Shown piece after piece: positions 34,904 to 44,962 of a DNA stretch of 64,000 bases. The notes beneath the pieces are model-generated. The model ran no database searches, was not told the origin of the DNA, and was given only the letters and a program-made list of their open reading frames with translations. This DNA comes from Agapanthus africanus (Eukaryota > Streptophyta > Magnoliopsida > Asparagales > Amaryllidaceae). A program made the position numbers and the translations under genes. The number at the start of each line of letters is the position of its first letter. The first letter of the stretch is position 1. The DNA lies in contig JASDDO010000026.1 of assembly GCA_030015575.1 (NCBI GenBank), forward strand, positions 193,217,739 through 193,281,738, in the 5' to 3' direction.

Positions 34904-36988
34904 CTAGGGCCATGTACTGGCATATCGAAGACCGATGATCTCGAGTAGCCTCTCGAACTGAATCTGAGGTAGGGCCTTTGTGAATGGATCAGCAATGTTC
35001 TCTTCAGAAGCAACTCTCCGAACCTCGATCTCCTGACGATCAATGATCTCCCTGATCAGGTGATACCGCCTTAAGATGTGTCTGGACTTCTGATGGGACC
35101 TTGGTTCCTTTGCTAAAGCTATAGCTCCGTTGTTGTCGCAATATAGAGGTATTGGATCAACTATGGTAGGAACCACCTGAAGTTCTGTTAGGAACTTCTT
35201 CATCCAGACTGCTTCTTTTGCGGCATCGCAAGCAGCTATATACTCCGCTTCCATCGTCGAGTCAGCAACGGTGTCCTGCTTGGAGCTCTTCCAGCACACC
35301 GTCCCTCCATTGAGGGTAAAGACATAACCCGACATGGACTTGGAATCGTCCTTATCACTCTGGAAGCCGGAATCAGCAAAGGCCTCCAACCTGAGGTCTT
35401 TTCCGCCGTAAACCAAGAACATCTCCTTAGTCCTTCTCATGTACTTGAGAATGTTCTTTACTGCTATCCAGTGCTTCTCCCCTGGGTCTGACTGATACCG
35501 GCTTACCACGCTCAGTGCGTAAGCTACATCTGGTCTGGTGCACAACATCGCATACATTATAGAGCCTACCGCAGAAGCGTAGGGTATAACAGACATGCGT
35601 TCCCTTTCCAAATCAGTCTTGGGAGACATCTCTTTGGAGAGGGTGATTCCGTGACAAGCCGGTAGATTACCACGCTTAGAATCTTCCATACTGAATCTTT
35701 TCAGTACAGTGTCGATATACCTGGACTGCGAAAGTCCCAACATCCTCTTGGATCTATCACGATAGATCCGGATCCCCAGAATGTAAGAGGCATCACCCAG
35801 GTCTTTCATGGAGAACCTGTGTGACAAGAATCCTTTGACAGATTGTAGCATAGGAATGTCATTTCCTATCAATAGAATGTCATCCACGTACAAGACGAGG
35901 AATACGACACTTCTGGCTACAACTTTACTATATATGCACGGTTCATCTGGATTTTTGATAAAGTCATATTCTTTGACTGTCTCATCAAAACAGATGTTCC
36001 AACTCCGCGATGCCTGCTTTAGTCCATAAATGGACTTAAGCAGCTTGCATACTTTCCCGCTGCTCCCACTCTGATTGAAACCCTCTGGCTGATCCATATA
36101 GACGCACTCTTCTAAATTTCCATTTAGAAAAGCCGTCTTTACGTCCATCTGCCAGATTTCATAATCATGGAAGGCAGCAATAGCAAGAAAGACCCGAATG
36201 GATTTGAGCATAGCCACTGGAGAAAAAGTTTCGTCATAGTCCAAACCAGGTCTTTGACGAAAACCCTTTGCAACAAGTCTAGCCTTATAGGTTTCCACCT
36301 GTCCATCTACACCAATCTTTTTCTTGAAGATCCATTTGCATCCTATGGGTTTTACCCTATCTGGAGCAAAGTCCAAAGTCCATACTTTGTTGGTGTACAT
36401 GGACTCCATTTCGGTCCGCATTGCATCTAGCCATCGTACCGAGTCGCCGCTCTGGATGGCCTGCTGGAAGTCAGTAGGTTCATCATCATCTATGATGCAA
36501 TCCTCTCTATCCCCATCTATGAGAAAACCGTAGTATCTCTCAGGCGGATGAGACGGCCTACTACTCCTGCGGAGGGGTGCGGGAATGTCCTGTTCTTCTT
36601 GAACTTCCGGTTCTACCAAACTTTCAGTAGCAGCTTGTGGTTCTGGAATTTCTTCCAGTTCTATTTCGCTCCCACTTATTTCTTTTTCTAAAAACTGATG
36701 TTCTAGAAAATGGGCATTACGAGAAACAAAAACCTTTTGTTCCTCTGCGTAATAGAAATAATATCCCTTGGAGTTCTTTGGATATCCCACAAACATACAT
36801 TTTACTGATCGTGCCTCGAGCTTGTCCACATGCTGCTTTTTAACAAAAGCTGGACATCCCCAAATCTTCATATGCTGAAGATGGGGTTTCTTCCCAGTCC
36901 ACATCTGATATGGAGTGGTAAGCACAGTCTTGGTAGGAACCCTGTTCAAAAGATATGCCGCTGATTCTAGCGCATAACCCCAGAAAGA
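34904..36988 (-). CDS. E pol, C-terminal part: integrase end, RT and RNase H
   Basis: The second half of the E polyprotein is read in the same frame as the first half after one TGA at 36989-36991. The open part with Met at 36949 has 681 residues. It starts in the integrase C-terminal region (KIWGCPAFVKK, GYPKNSKGYYFY). Reverse transcriptase follows from about residue 185: CKWIFKKK, the first catalytic Asp in MDVKTAFLNG (D269) and YVDD at 354-357. RNase H has D526 (FADSGF), MEAEY (567-570) and YCDNNGAI with D605, followed by HLIREI. The frame ends 14 nt before the polypurine tract. Length and motif order are typical of plant Ty1/copia. I do not assign the lineage firmly. Unless the TGA is read through, it is not joined to gag. 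Confidence 0.93.
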   Translation of the reverse strand, partial: SFWGYALESAAYLLNRVPTKTVLTTPYQMWTGKKPHLQHMKIWGCPAFVKKQHVDKLEARSVKCMFVGYPKNSKGYYFYYAEEQKVFVSRNAHFLEHQFLEKEISGSEIELEEIPEPQAATESLVEPEVQEEQDIPAPLRRSSRPSHPPERYYGFLIDGDREDCIIDDDEPTDFQQAIQSGDSVRWLDAMRTEMESMYTNKVWTLDFAPDRVKPIGCKWIFKKKIGVDGQVETYKARLVAKGFRQRPGLDYDETFSPVAMLKSIRVFLAIAAFHDYEIWQMDVKTAFLNGNLEECVYMDQPEGFNQSGSSGKVCKLLKSIYGLKQASRSWNICFDETVKEYDFIKNPDEPCIYSKVVARSVVFLVLYVDDILLIGNDIPMLQSVKGFLSHRFSMKDLGDASYILGIRIYRDRSKRMLGLSQSRYIDTVLKRFSMEDSKRGNLPACHGITLSKEMSPKTDLERERMSVIPYASAVGSIMYAMLCTRPDVAYALSVVSRYQSDPGEKHWIAVKNILKYMRRTKEMFLVYGGKDLRLEAFADSGFQSDKDDSKSMSGYVFTLNGGTVCWKSSKQDTVADSTMEAEYIAACDAAKEAVWMKKFLTELQVVPTIVDPIPLYCDNNGAIALAKEPRSHQKSRHILRRYHLIREIIDRQEIEVRRVASEENIADPFTKALPQIQFERLLEIIGLRYASTWP

Positions 36989-38893
36989 TCACGGTAACTC
37001 AGCATTACTCATCATGGATCGTACCATATCCAATAGGGTTCGATTCCGTCTCTCCGATACACCGTTATGCTGTGGAGTGTATGGAGGAGTAAGATGAGAA
37101 AGAATTCCTTTCTCTTTTAGGTAACCTAGGGACTCGGCACTCAAGTATTCACCACCTCGATCAGATCTAAGTGTCTTGATACTTTTGCCGGTTTGGTTTT
37201 CTACTTCATTCTTATACTCTCGGAATTTCTCAAAAGCCTCGGATTTATGTTTCATCAGATAAATGAATCCGTATCTTGAGTAATCATCCGTGAAACTAAT
37301 GAAATAGGAAAAACCACCTCTTGCATGTGTAGACATTGGACCACATACATCGCTGTGTATGAGTCCTAAGAGCTCGCTCGCTCTTACTCCATGTCCAGTA
37401 AATGGAGTCTTTGTCATCTTTCCTTTGAGACAAGATTGACAAGTGTCATAAGTTTGATATTCGAACGAGTCCAAATATCCTTCTCTATGCAACTTAGTCA
37501 ACCTTCTCTCATTGATGTGACCCAGTCTACAATGCCATAAGAAAGCTTTATTTAAATCTGGAGACTTTCTTTTAAGTGTGTTCTGGACATTGAAAATTTG
37601 GAGTTGGTTTAAAACATATATACCGTTATTTAGTGTACCGGACCCAATCAAACTATGATTAAGGTGGATGTTAACAACATCTCTTACAAACGTGAAATCA
37701 TAATCTTTATTTGATAACAAGGAAAATGATATGATATTACACGTTAAGCTTGGTACAAAAAAACAGTTATGTAAAACCAAAATGTGTCCACTCGTCAATC
37801 CTAGGTGATAATCCCCGACGGACGCAGCTCCCACGCTAGCTCCGTTAGCAACCTTTAGGGTCATATCACCTTCCTTCAGCACTCTATGGTTTCTCAGTGC
37901 CTGCAATGAATTGCAAATATGAGATCCTGATCCGGTATCCAATAACCAGGAAGTAGAGTTGATCGACAGACAATTCTCAATTACAAACACACCTGAAGTC
38001 GAAGCCACAGCTTTCTTCGGTTCCTGGTTCTTGGCGTTCCACGCCTTGCAATCCTTTTTCCAGTGCCCTTTCCTGTGACAATGGAAGAACTCATCCTGGC
38101 CAACTACCGGTACTGCAAACTTTTTCTTTCCCTTCCCTCCCACCTTACTAACACCTCCTCTAGGTTTGGTGGCGGCCTTCTTCTTCCTTCCTTTGGCCCT
38201 TGCCTTGGACCCGGAAGAAGATGTACCGCTAACAAACATAGCGGGTGTTTCCCTTGTCTTCTGCAAGGTGCCCTCTGCACTCCTTAACATGTTCAGGAGT
38301 TCCGGAAGTTCAACTTCTTTTCTTTGAATGTTGAAGTTCAGGATAAACTGGGCGTAGGTGTGAGGAAGGGACTGGAGAATAAGGTCTGTATAGAGCTCAT
38401 TATCCAAAGTCGTCCCAAGGTCTGCGAGCTCTTCAATATAGCCGATCATCTTTAGGACATGTTCTCCTACTGATGACCTGACAGCCAACCTCGCTCGAAA
38501 CAAGTTCTTAGAGGTCTCGTATCTTGCTATACGAGATTGCTCTCCATAAAGTTCCTTTGTATGGAGAAATATGCTATCAAGGTTCATATCCTCGTGCCTC
38601 CTCTGAGGTTCATTGTTCATTGAGGCAAGCACGATGCACTTGGCTTTCGCGCAATCTAAATCCCAGGTTTTGCGGATTTCCTTATCCGCATTACTGGATT
38701 TGGGACCAGGGACAGCAGGTGCCGTAGCGGTGAGGACGTACCCCAATTTGTCATAGGTCAAAGCCATTTTGACATTCCGCAGCAAATCTTTATAGTTTGG
38801 CCCTGTCAGTATATTTTTCTCTAAAAGTAACTTAAGTCCTGTCATTTTCAGGGTCGCTGCAATTAGGAGAGAGAGAAGAAAACTCTTTAGCAT
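36989..38893 (-). CDS. E gag-protease-integrase, ended by a premature TGA
   Basis: 634 residues from the first Met. A better start is the Met at codon 17 (38845), because the first 16 codons are a pyrimidine tract that looks like a splice acceptor. Gag (copia UBN2-like) spans about residues 20-215, followed by a Lys/Arg-rich linker. The zinc knuckle is at 269-282, but its first Cys is replaced by Phe (F269), with C272, H277 and C282 kept. Protease has DTGSGS at 319-324. The pre-integrase zinc motif has H454, H459, C485 and C488. The integrase catalytic triad is D515, D578 and E614. The stop follows NAELP, where a Trp codon would fit (TGG to TGA). Downstream sequence stays in frame, so this is a single nonsense change. 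Confidence 0.94.
   Translation of the reverse strand: MLKSFLLSLLIAATLKMTGLKLLLEKNILTGPNYKDLLRNVKMALTYDKLGYVLTATAPAVPGPKSSNADKEIRKTWDLDCAKAKCIVLASMNNEPQRRHEDMNLDSIFLHTKELYGEQSRIARYETSKNLFRARLAVRSSVGEHVLKMIGYIEELADLGTTLDNELYTDLILQSLPHTYAQFILNFNIQRKEVELPELLNMLRSAEGTLQKTRETPAMFVSGTSSSGSKARAKGRKKKAATKPRGGVSKVGGKGKKKFAVPVVGQDEFFHCHRKGHWKKDCKAWNAKNQEPKKAVASTSGVFVIENCLSINSTSWLLDTGSGSHICNSLQALRNHRVLKEGDMTLKVANGASVGAASVGDYHLGLTSGHILVLHNCFFVPSLTCNIISFSLLSNKDYDFTFVRDVVNIHLNHSLIGSGTLNNGIYVLNQLQIFNVQNTLKRKSPDLNKAFLWHCRLGHINERRLTKLHREGYLDSFEYQTYDTCQSCLKGKMTKTPFTGHGVRASELLGLIHSDVCGPMSTHARGGFSYFISFTDDYSRYGFIYLMKHKSEAFEKFREYKNEVENQTGKSIKTLRSDRGGEYLSAESLGYLKEKGILSHLTPPYTPQHNGVSERRNRTLLDMVRSMMSNAELP
38857..38885 (-). 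promoter_or_regulatory. Possible 3' splice acceptor before E gag
   Basis: The minus strand reads a pyrimidine tract (TTTTCTTCTCTCTCTCC) then AATTGCAG followed by CGACC, 12 nt before the Met at 38845. N1-N4 keep the tract and an AG before CGACC in N2 and N3. Some plant copia elements (for example BARE1) splice a gag RNA. Here it is inference only; no donor was assigned. Confidence 0.4.
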
Positions 38894-39346
38894 GATGCTC
38901 TTGCAAGTTGAGAGTGGTTTTTAGTTTATCTAAACTGGATGGCTCCCACTGTTTCTCGAATCCTTCCTCAAACCATAAAAGAAGAATTAGCCAGGACTAT
39001 TCTCACTGTACAATTCTTGCTTAACCGTTCAGCCAGGTTAGTGTCGATACTTCGAGGGAGGTTTTCCAACGCTTTCGCGAAGTTCCTTAATTAAATAACC
39101 TCTTTTCTCTGGGGGCGTAACCCCGCTGACACCTTTCTGGACACCTACTTGGTTTATAGCATTGATCGTTAAGTGACGAATCTCCTGATAAGTAGCATAT
39201 ACTCACAGTAGGATCGGGATCCAAATATCATTGTTTGATAATGTTGAAGGCATGCTACCAACATTCATCAAACTCCAAATGGTATGCATCTCTTTGCAAA
39301 TTTCAGTTTCTTTAGAAATTCCCGATATATGTTTTTGCCCCATGCT

Positions 39347-41779
39347 CTTATGACCTTGGCTTTGGTCAAAATGTCATAAGTCACATGTCAAGTTCTACCC
39401 GTCATTATCTTGTCAATTTGAACCCATCCGTATATACTGTAGGGTTCCTAGGCACTCTAGTGAGGTCTCACAAGGCATCAACCATGCCAATTTCAAAATT
39501 TAACGGTGCCGAGAAACCCGACTACGGACCGTTGGCTAGAAATCTAGGCGAAACTAGAAACTAGTTAACAACTTAACTATAAAGAATACGGAAATACAAC
39601 CTTTGTAGATCCGGTGCTCCACCTCCATAGCTCCGCAACGAAGTCCCCTCGCTGTCCAAATGAGTTCCCGGGCTCTAGCGTCGGCTTCGTCGGAGAATGG
39701 GCAAGCTAGGTCGTCGATGTCCATGCCGAAGATGATCTACGTCGAAGCATCGCTAGATCAAGCTCCAACTTCACCAAGTCTTGAAAACTTGTGAAGGAAA
39801 CACACTCTACTACTTGGCAAGAGGTAGAGGATGAAGAAATAGGAAGTGGGTTCAATTTAGAATTGGATTTCTCACTCATTTTCACATTCCACCATTGTTG
39901 GTAGAAAGCTTTCTTCAAGGTTGAAGATGAAGAAGAAGAAGATAATGATATGATAAGTTATTTAAAATTAGAAAAGAAAATGAATACTTATCATATTAGA
40001 ACCATTGTTAGGTGTAGAGAATCAATCATGGTTAAAAGAAATGGTTAGGGTTAAGCATGAGACAAAATTGGTGACAAAGTCAAACATTCATGAAAGTTCA
40101 TGAAAGAATAAAAGAAAGCCACCAATTCTTCTTATGCAAAATAATTTCCAAAAAGGAATAAATGAATAATTTAATAAAATAAAACCCTAATCATTTAGTT
40201 AACCATGGTTTAATTCTTTGCACTTAACCAAGTAGGCATGCATCATCAACCATGATACAAACAAGTGCACAAAATCATATCGCATATGCAATGCGCACAT
40301 CCGAGTGAGAAAATCCATTCAAAGTGAACCGATACTACTTAATACAAAGTAATATATCAAATATATATATATAATTATACATTAAATCATTAAATCAACA
40401 CTTGATTCAATGATCCGGTCATGTCGCACATAACCGACTGGTATCCAATGTATCGGCTTATCGAATCAACCCTCGATTCGATAACTAGGTTATATCTCAT
40501 ATAACCATTCGACACATTCATCGCGAGAATGAAATACGGTATCACATACACGCATTATTCTCGGTCCCGCACATATCTCATATGCGCTCCTATTTCGTTT
40601 CGCTTGAGCCAGGAAACCTCTGTGTAGGACTCTAAAGACTCGTCAATACGCCGGCAGCAGGTGATGATCATATCAAACACCCACAAGCCGCAAGCGGTCT
40701 GCTAAACGTAACGGCCACCCGGGTATTGAGCGATCTGAAGATCGACGAGCAAGCCCGCTCACACTCCAGTGAATCCAACCAGTAACACTACCGTACAGTC
40801 CGGTCTGATCGTCTGATATGTCGCATATCTCGCCTAGGGGTGGTAAACGTCAGACCCCAATAGCTCGATAAGTCGTATCGATATGAGGTCTATAACACTT
40901 CGAGAAACTACTGGTAACACTTACCAGTAAATCTCAGCAACCCTGGCCAGGGATTTCCTGTTATAGCCAATCGAACACAGCGCAACATCAACTCCCTATA
41001 CCGGGAGAGACGAATCCCCTCCTATCGCTCATTGCCTCCATGTGACTCGGGACTGTACCCAAAAACCACCATTTTGCACGCCCTCTAGGACGTGGTAAGA
41101 TGGAAATCAAAGCACAGTGGGAACCACACAAGACTCTATGACGATCTCGGGTCAACAGACTACTCTGTACCAGTGTCACCAGAGAACTGCCATCTGACGT
41201 GAGGTATAATACCATCTGGGAGTTCTCGGCGAGTCCGTCCAGTGTACCCAGTCTCCACTGAGCACCCGTATATCATCTCTGATGTCAAACACCAATGGAT
41301 ATGGGATCATCCATCGCCCATCTGTATGGGTCGAGAAGGTATACGCTAATCTACTCTGGTATATCGATGCCCCATCTCGATACACCCACGACTAGGGACT
41401 TTGAAGGATGTACTTATGGACTACCATGTCCCCACTAGTATGATCCGCATCATAGTCCAGGTAGTCAAGCACACATGCTAAGGGCTTTACCAACATGTAT
41501 CAGAGAGACAATCAGTGTACACGTTAAGGTAAAGAGCAACCAGATAGCATACTATCATGTCGAGCAAGAAAGTCCTCCCTATATATGTCCAAGCATCCAC
41601 TACAATATACATCCTATGTTTAGTAATGGCCTCTAGGGCATACATATAACTAACATATACCCCTGACTTTGGTCAAATGATAATACGACTGTCCCAAACT
41701 AACTCATCTATCTTATGCAACAAATGAAAACCCAGCAGCTACCAAACACTATGCCTTGACTTTGGCCAAAATGCATAGT
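39347..41779 (-). repeat. E leader triple-hairpin cluster, split by H
   Basis: Plus-strand copies are CCTTGACTTTGGCCAAAATG (41754-41773), CCTGACTTTGGTCAAATG (41662-41679) and CCTTGGCTTTGGTCAAAATG (39354-39373). Spacing is 92 nt and, after removing H and its duplication, 85 nt. The loop is CAAA in sense. Outer stems are perfect and copy-specific: ACTATGC (41748-41754) with GCATAGT (41773-41779), CGTAT/ATACG, and CTTATGA (39347-39353) with TCATAAG (39374-39380). Confidence 0.88.
39438..41655 (-). mobile_element. H: solo LTR of the N family
   Basis: A single 2.22-kb LTR from TGTAGGGTTCCTAGGCAC to GGCATACATATAACTAACA on the plus strand. It is flanked by exact TATAC (39433-39437 and 41656-41660). 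It matches the N1 and N3 LTRs end to end. It lies inside the E leader, so the N family was transposing after E inserted. There is no internal region, so it is the product of LTR-LTR recombination. Confidence 0.95.
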
Positions 41780-42793
41780 TTGAATACTACTGAATACCTA
41801 AATGAAATGACAGAGGGCTACGAATGGTTTTGGCGAAACCATGAACGTAGTGAACTTGATATAACCGAAGGAACCTGATAGCTTTTAAAAGGAGTGGTTA
41901 AAGCTCCGCATTTAAAAATATCTGTTTTTTTTAAAATTAACCGAGTGGTTTCTTTTAAATTGTTCCAACGATTAACTTTTGGTTTATTTTCTTTGCATTA
42001 TAAATAATGCGTCCCATCATTAACCTATCATTGCAGAAAACAACGAAAATACAACGTCCTCTTATGCCATCCGCATTCGCCACGGGATCCCGTCATCACC
42101 CGTTAGGTTACTTAACTAACGACAGAGTGGGGCTGGGCTAGTGCGGGTGTAAAACATAAGTGACGTCTAAATTGCTATCATATATAGATATTGTACATTC
42201 GTCAGACGCAATAATAGGCATTCCAGATCACAGATGAACTTTATTGGATTTGCAAGCAATCCGTGTTTGTTTTGAGCCTGCAACAAAAGACGGATTACAC
42301 AGTTGTGATGAATAGCCATTACCCCACCCAAGACCCCAACGGGTACGGCAAACTACCCGCCCGGCAGTTTGTGCACCCCACCTTGGGTCTGTCCTAGGAG
42401 CAAAAACAGTAAAATGAAATAATACAACGGTGGCTACAACCGCAACCTGGATGTGCCCCGCAAAATAATATTACAACAAATTACATTTACATCAAATGAA
42501 TTAAATAATAACCCATCACATAACCCCGGCTATACATCACAACAGTCCAACACAGTTCATATCCACAAACAGTAAAAACCATTACAGAAATGTGTAACCC
42601 CCTGCCAACCGACATACTAGCAGTTAGGGGAGGTTTACGAACACATTATACAAACACAGATATAATCCATCAAGCAAATACTGTATAATTTCGATCGATT
42701 AAACACTTCTAATTTTGCTCCAATACTTCTCTGTAAATCTGAAACCTGAGCAAAAATAAAATATTCCAGAAAATACCAAATATCACAGAGAAG

Positions 42794-42916
42794 CAACACA
42801 GGAAAATTGGGTTCCTGAATCGCCAACTCGGCGGCGGAATCGCGGCGGATATGTGGGATCAGCCGCGGTTCCGCGGCTCTTTAGGCGTTTCAGGGGCCCA
42901 ATTTTCTTGGGTGTTC
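42794..42916 (-). repeat. E leader hairpin carrying paired GC palindromes
   Basis: Arms at 42794-42824 and 42884-42916 (for example GGAAAATTGGG with CCCAATTTTC, and CCTGAATCGCC with GGCGTTTCAGG) can pair over about 30 nt. Their sequence is unrelated to the arms in N1 or N3. They enclose palindromes at 42831-42846 and 42862-42877 (GCCGCGGTTCCGCGGC), centres 31 nt apart. Confidence 0.88.
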
Positions 42917-43072
42917 TTCTAATGTCTTTTCAAGCTTTCTGAACATCCCTGAAAAATTTTTGGACTTCATTTAAAAAACGACAAAAACTTGTGATTTCGG
43001 GGTTTTCCGGTTTCGTTTTTTCCGTTCGAAATTCATACAAATTTACAAGTAAGTTATTTATTGTTTAGCGAG

Positions 43073-43084
43073 GCTCTGATACCA
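43073..43084 (-). other. E primer binding site (initiator Met tRNA)
   Basis: The minus strand reads TGGTATCAGAGC, one base from the 5' LTR end. Confidence 0.95.
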
Positions 43085-43085
43085 C

Positions 43086-44962
43086 TGTAAGTCGATGTAC
43101 AACACCCCACGACTTGCGGGGAGGCGGAAATATGAAAAACGATCTTGTTCTTTGCTTAAACATCGACTAACCGCATGAATCGAAGCTAAACGATAACTAA
43201 CAACAAACATAGAAGTTAAAAACTACTATGTAAAGGGATTATACCTAAAGAACCGTGTCCTTCGTCTTTACAAACTCCACCGCCTCCTCGGCCTTCTCGA
43301 AGTAGTAGACGATCCAACCGAGAACTTTACTCCAAGCTTAGCCTCTAAACTTGAGGCAACTAACTTTCTTTAAGTGCTAATCAAAGAAGCTAGGTGATAT
43401 AGAGTGAGGGTTATGGTTTAATTAGTCTAACTAATCCTTGTACTCAACACATGAGAGGGGAGGATTAGGGTTTGAAGAGGGAGAGCTTGAGGAGAGAGAA
43501 GGTGAAGATAATAATGAAGTGAGAAGAATGAGTTATCATAATATATATCAAGAAAAGAAAAGAAAATGATTTACAACCATGCTTGATAAATATCTTGTGG
43601 TGATTCATCTCCATGAGTCATTAAGCAATTATGAAGCATTAATGACATGGATGAATCATCCATATGACTCACTAATCACATTCATTGTATATGCCACCTA
43701 AACCTCCTTAGTCACCATCTTCTAGAAGCTTCTCGCGCAATTACGAGAACGCCCCTCCTTTCCGCAAAAATACGGAAAAACTTTAGACTGTATAAATCCA
43801 ATAACCGTTTACCAGTAACTGGCTTAAACCAAAGCCGACTGGTAAAAACTGTCCGAAAGTCGTACGTGCGTGAACACACGTATGCGTCCGAACCCTTGTC
43901 GTAAAACCATACGACCTCTATATCGTTTCGCCTGGAGTAGGGAAACTCTCTGTGTGGGACTCTAGAGACTCGACTACTACGCTGGCAGTGGGTTTAACCA
44001 CAGACCGCAAGCGGCACTAGCTGTACGTAACGGTCCCCAGGTAGATGTCGATAAGAAGGCCGATGAGGAAACCCATCCGAACTCCTACTGAGTCTGATGT
44101 GACAATCTCCGTACAGTCCGGTCCGTTTGTCTAAGACTATCGCATATCGGGCCTAGGGGGCGGAAAGCGTCAGTCCCCTAATAGCGGTATAAGTCGTGTC
44201 GGAGCGAAGCCCATTACACCCTGAGAAACTACTGGAACCTACCAGCAAATCTCGCTTGCCCTGGCCAGGGACTTTGCGTAATGGCTCTCTGACACAGCGC
44301 GATATCAACCCCCAATACCGGGAGAGATGAATCCTGTCTAACCGCCACTGCCTCCAAGTGCTCGGGACTGCACCCAACTGCTACCTGTTTGCATGACTCC
44401 TTTGAGCCGTGGTAGGGTAGTAATCTAAGAATAGTGGGACACACTCGAGGCGAAGTAGCAGTGTCAAGTCTGCGGACTATGCTGTACTCATGTCACCTGG
44501 GAACTGTTCACTGACGACTGGTATAAAACCAACCAACAGTTCCCTGTGAGTCCTGTCCGGTGTACCCGTAACCCAACGAGCACCTGCATACTATCTCCAG
44601 TACGACGTACTGACGGCTGTGGGACAGACCATCTCCCCAACTGGGATGAGAAGCGTACACACTAGTCTACTCCGGAGTATCGATGCCCTGTCTCGATAAT
44701 CCTGCGACTAGGGACCTAAATAAGGATGTGCTTGTAGACTACCCAGCCCCCACTAGAGTGACTGCCATCACAACGCTGGTAGTCAAGCAAGATCCTAAGA
44801 GCTCTATCAATACGTATACTCACATATTAAGATAGAAAAACCAAGTAGCATACTACCATGTTTAGCAAGGCTGTTATATACATGTGAATATCCCAAGCTT
44901 CCATTAAGTAATTTACAAACTAGTATGATACAATAATGGCCCCTAGGGCATATACACTAACA
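43086..44962 (-). repeat. E 5' LTR
   Basis: 1877 bp, partner of 33009-34889 with the same ends. It is followed by GTAGT and the continuation of solo LTR G. Confidence 0.96.

Larger units (their letters stand above)
38894..43072 (-). other. E 5' leader, interrupted by solo LTR H
   Basis: After removing H it is about 1.95 kb. It contains the palindrome hairpin (42794-42916) and the three-hairpin cluster (39347-41779, split by H). No coding signal is seen. A reading frame at 42635-42826 is short and unsupported. It lacks the two-copy block of N1-N3. Confidence 0.82.
33009..44962 (-). mobile_element. E: nearly intact Ty1/copia retrotransposon
   Basis: Minus strand: 5' LTR 43086-44962, primer site 43073-43084, leader (interrupted by solo LTR H), one long gag-pol frame broken by a single TGA, polypurine tract 34890-34902 and 3' LTR 33009-34889. 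The exact duplication GTAGT lies at 33004-33008 and 44963-44967. It is inserted in solo LTR G. The LTRs differ by roughly 25-30 substitutions and three small indels by eye, about 1.5%, so it is the youngest full-length element here. All enzymatic motifs are present. It is a model for the kind of helper that could have mobilised the N family. Confidence 0.96.

Noticed and set aside
35808..36029. Plus-strand frames opposite E pol (also 36167-36430, 36324-36533, 38063-38287)
   Set aside because: They are shadows of the well-supported minus-strand polyprotein.
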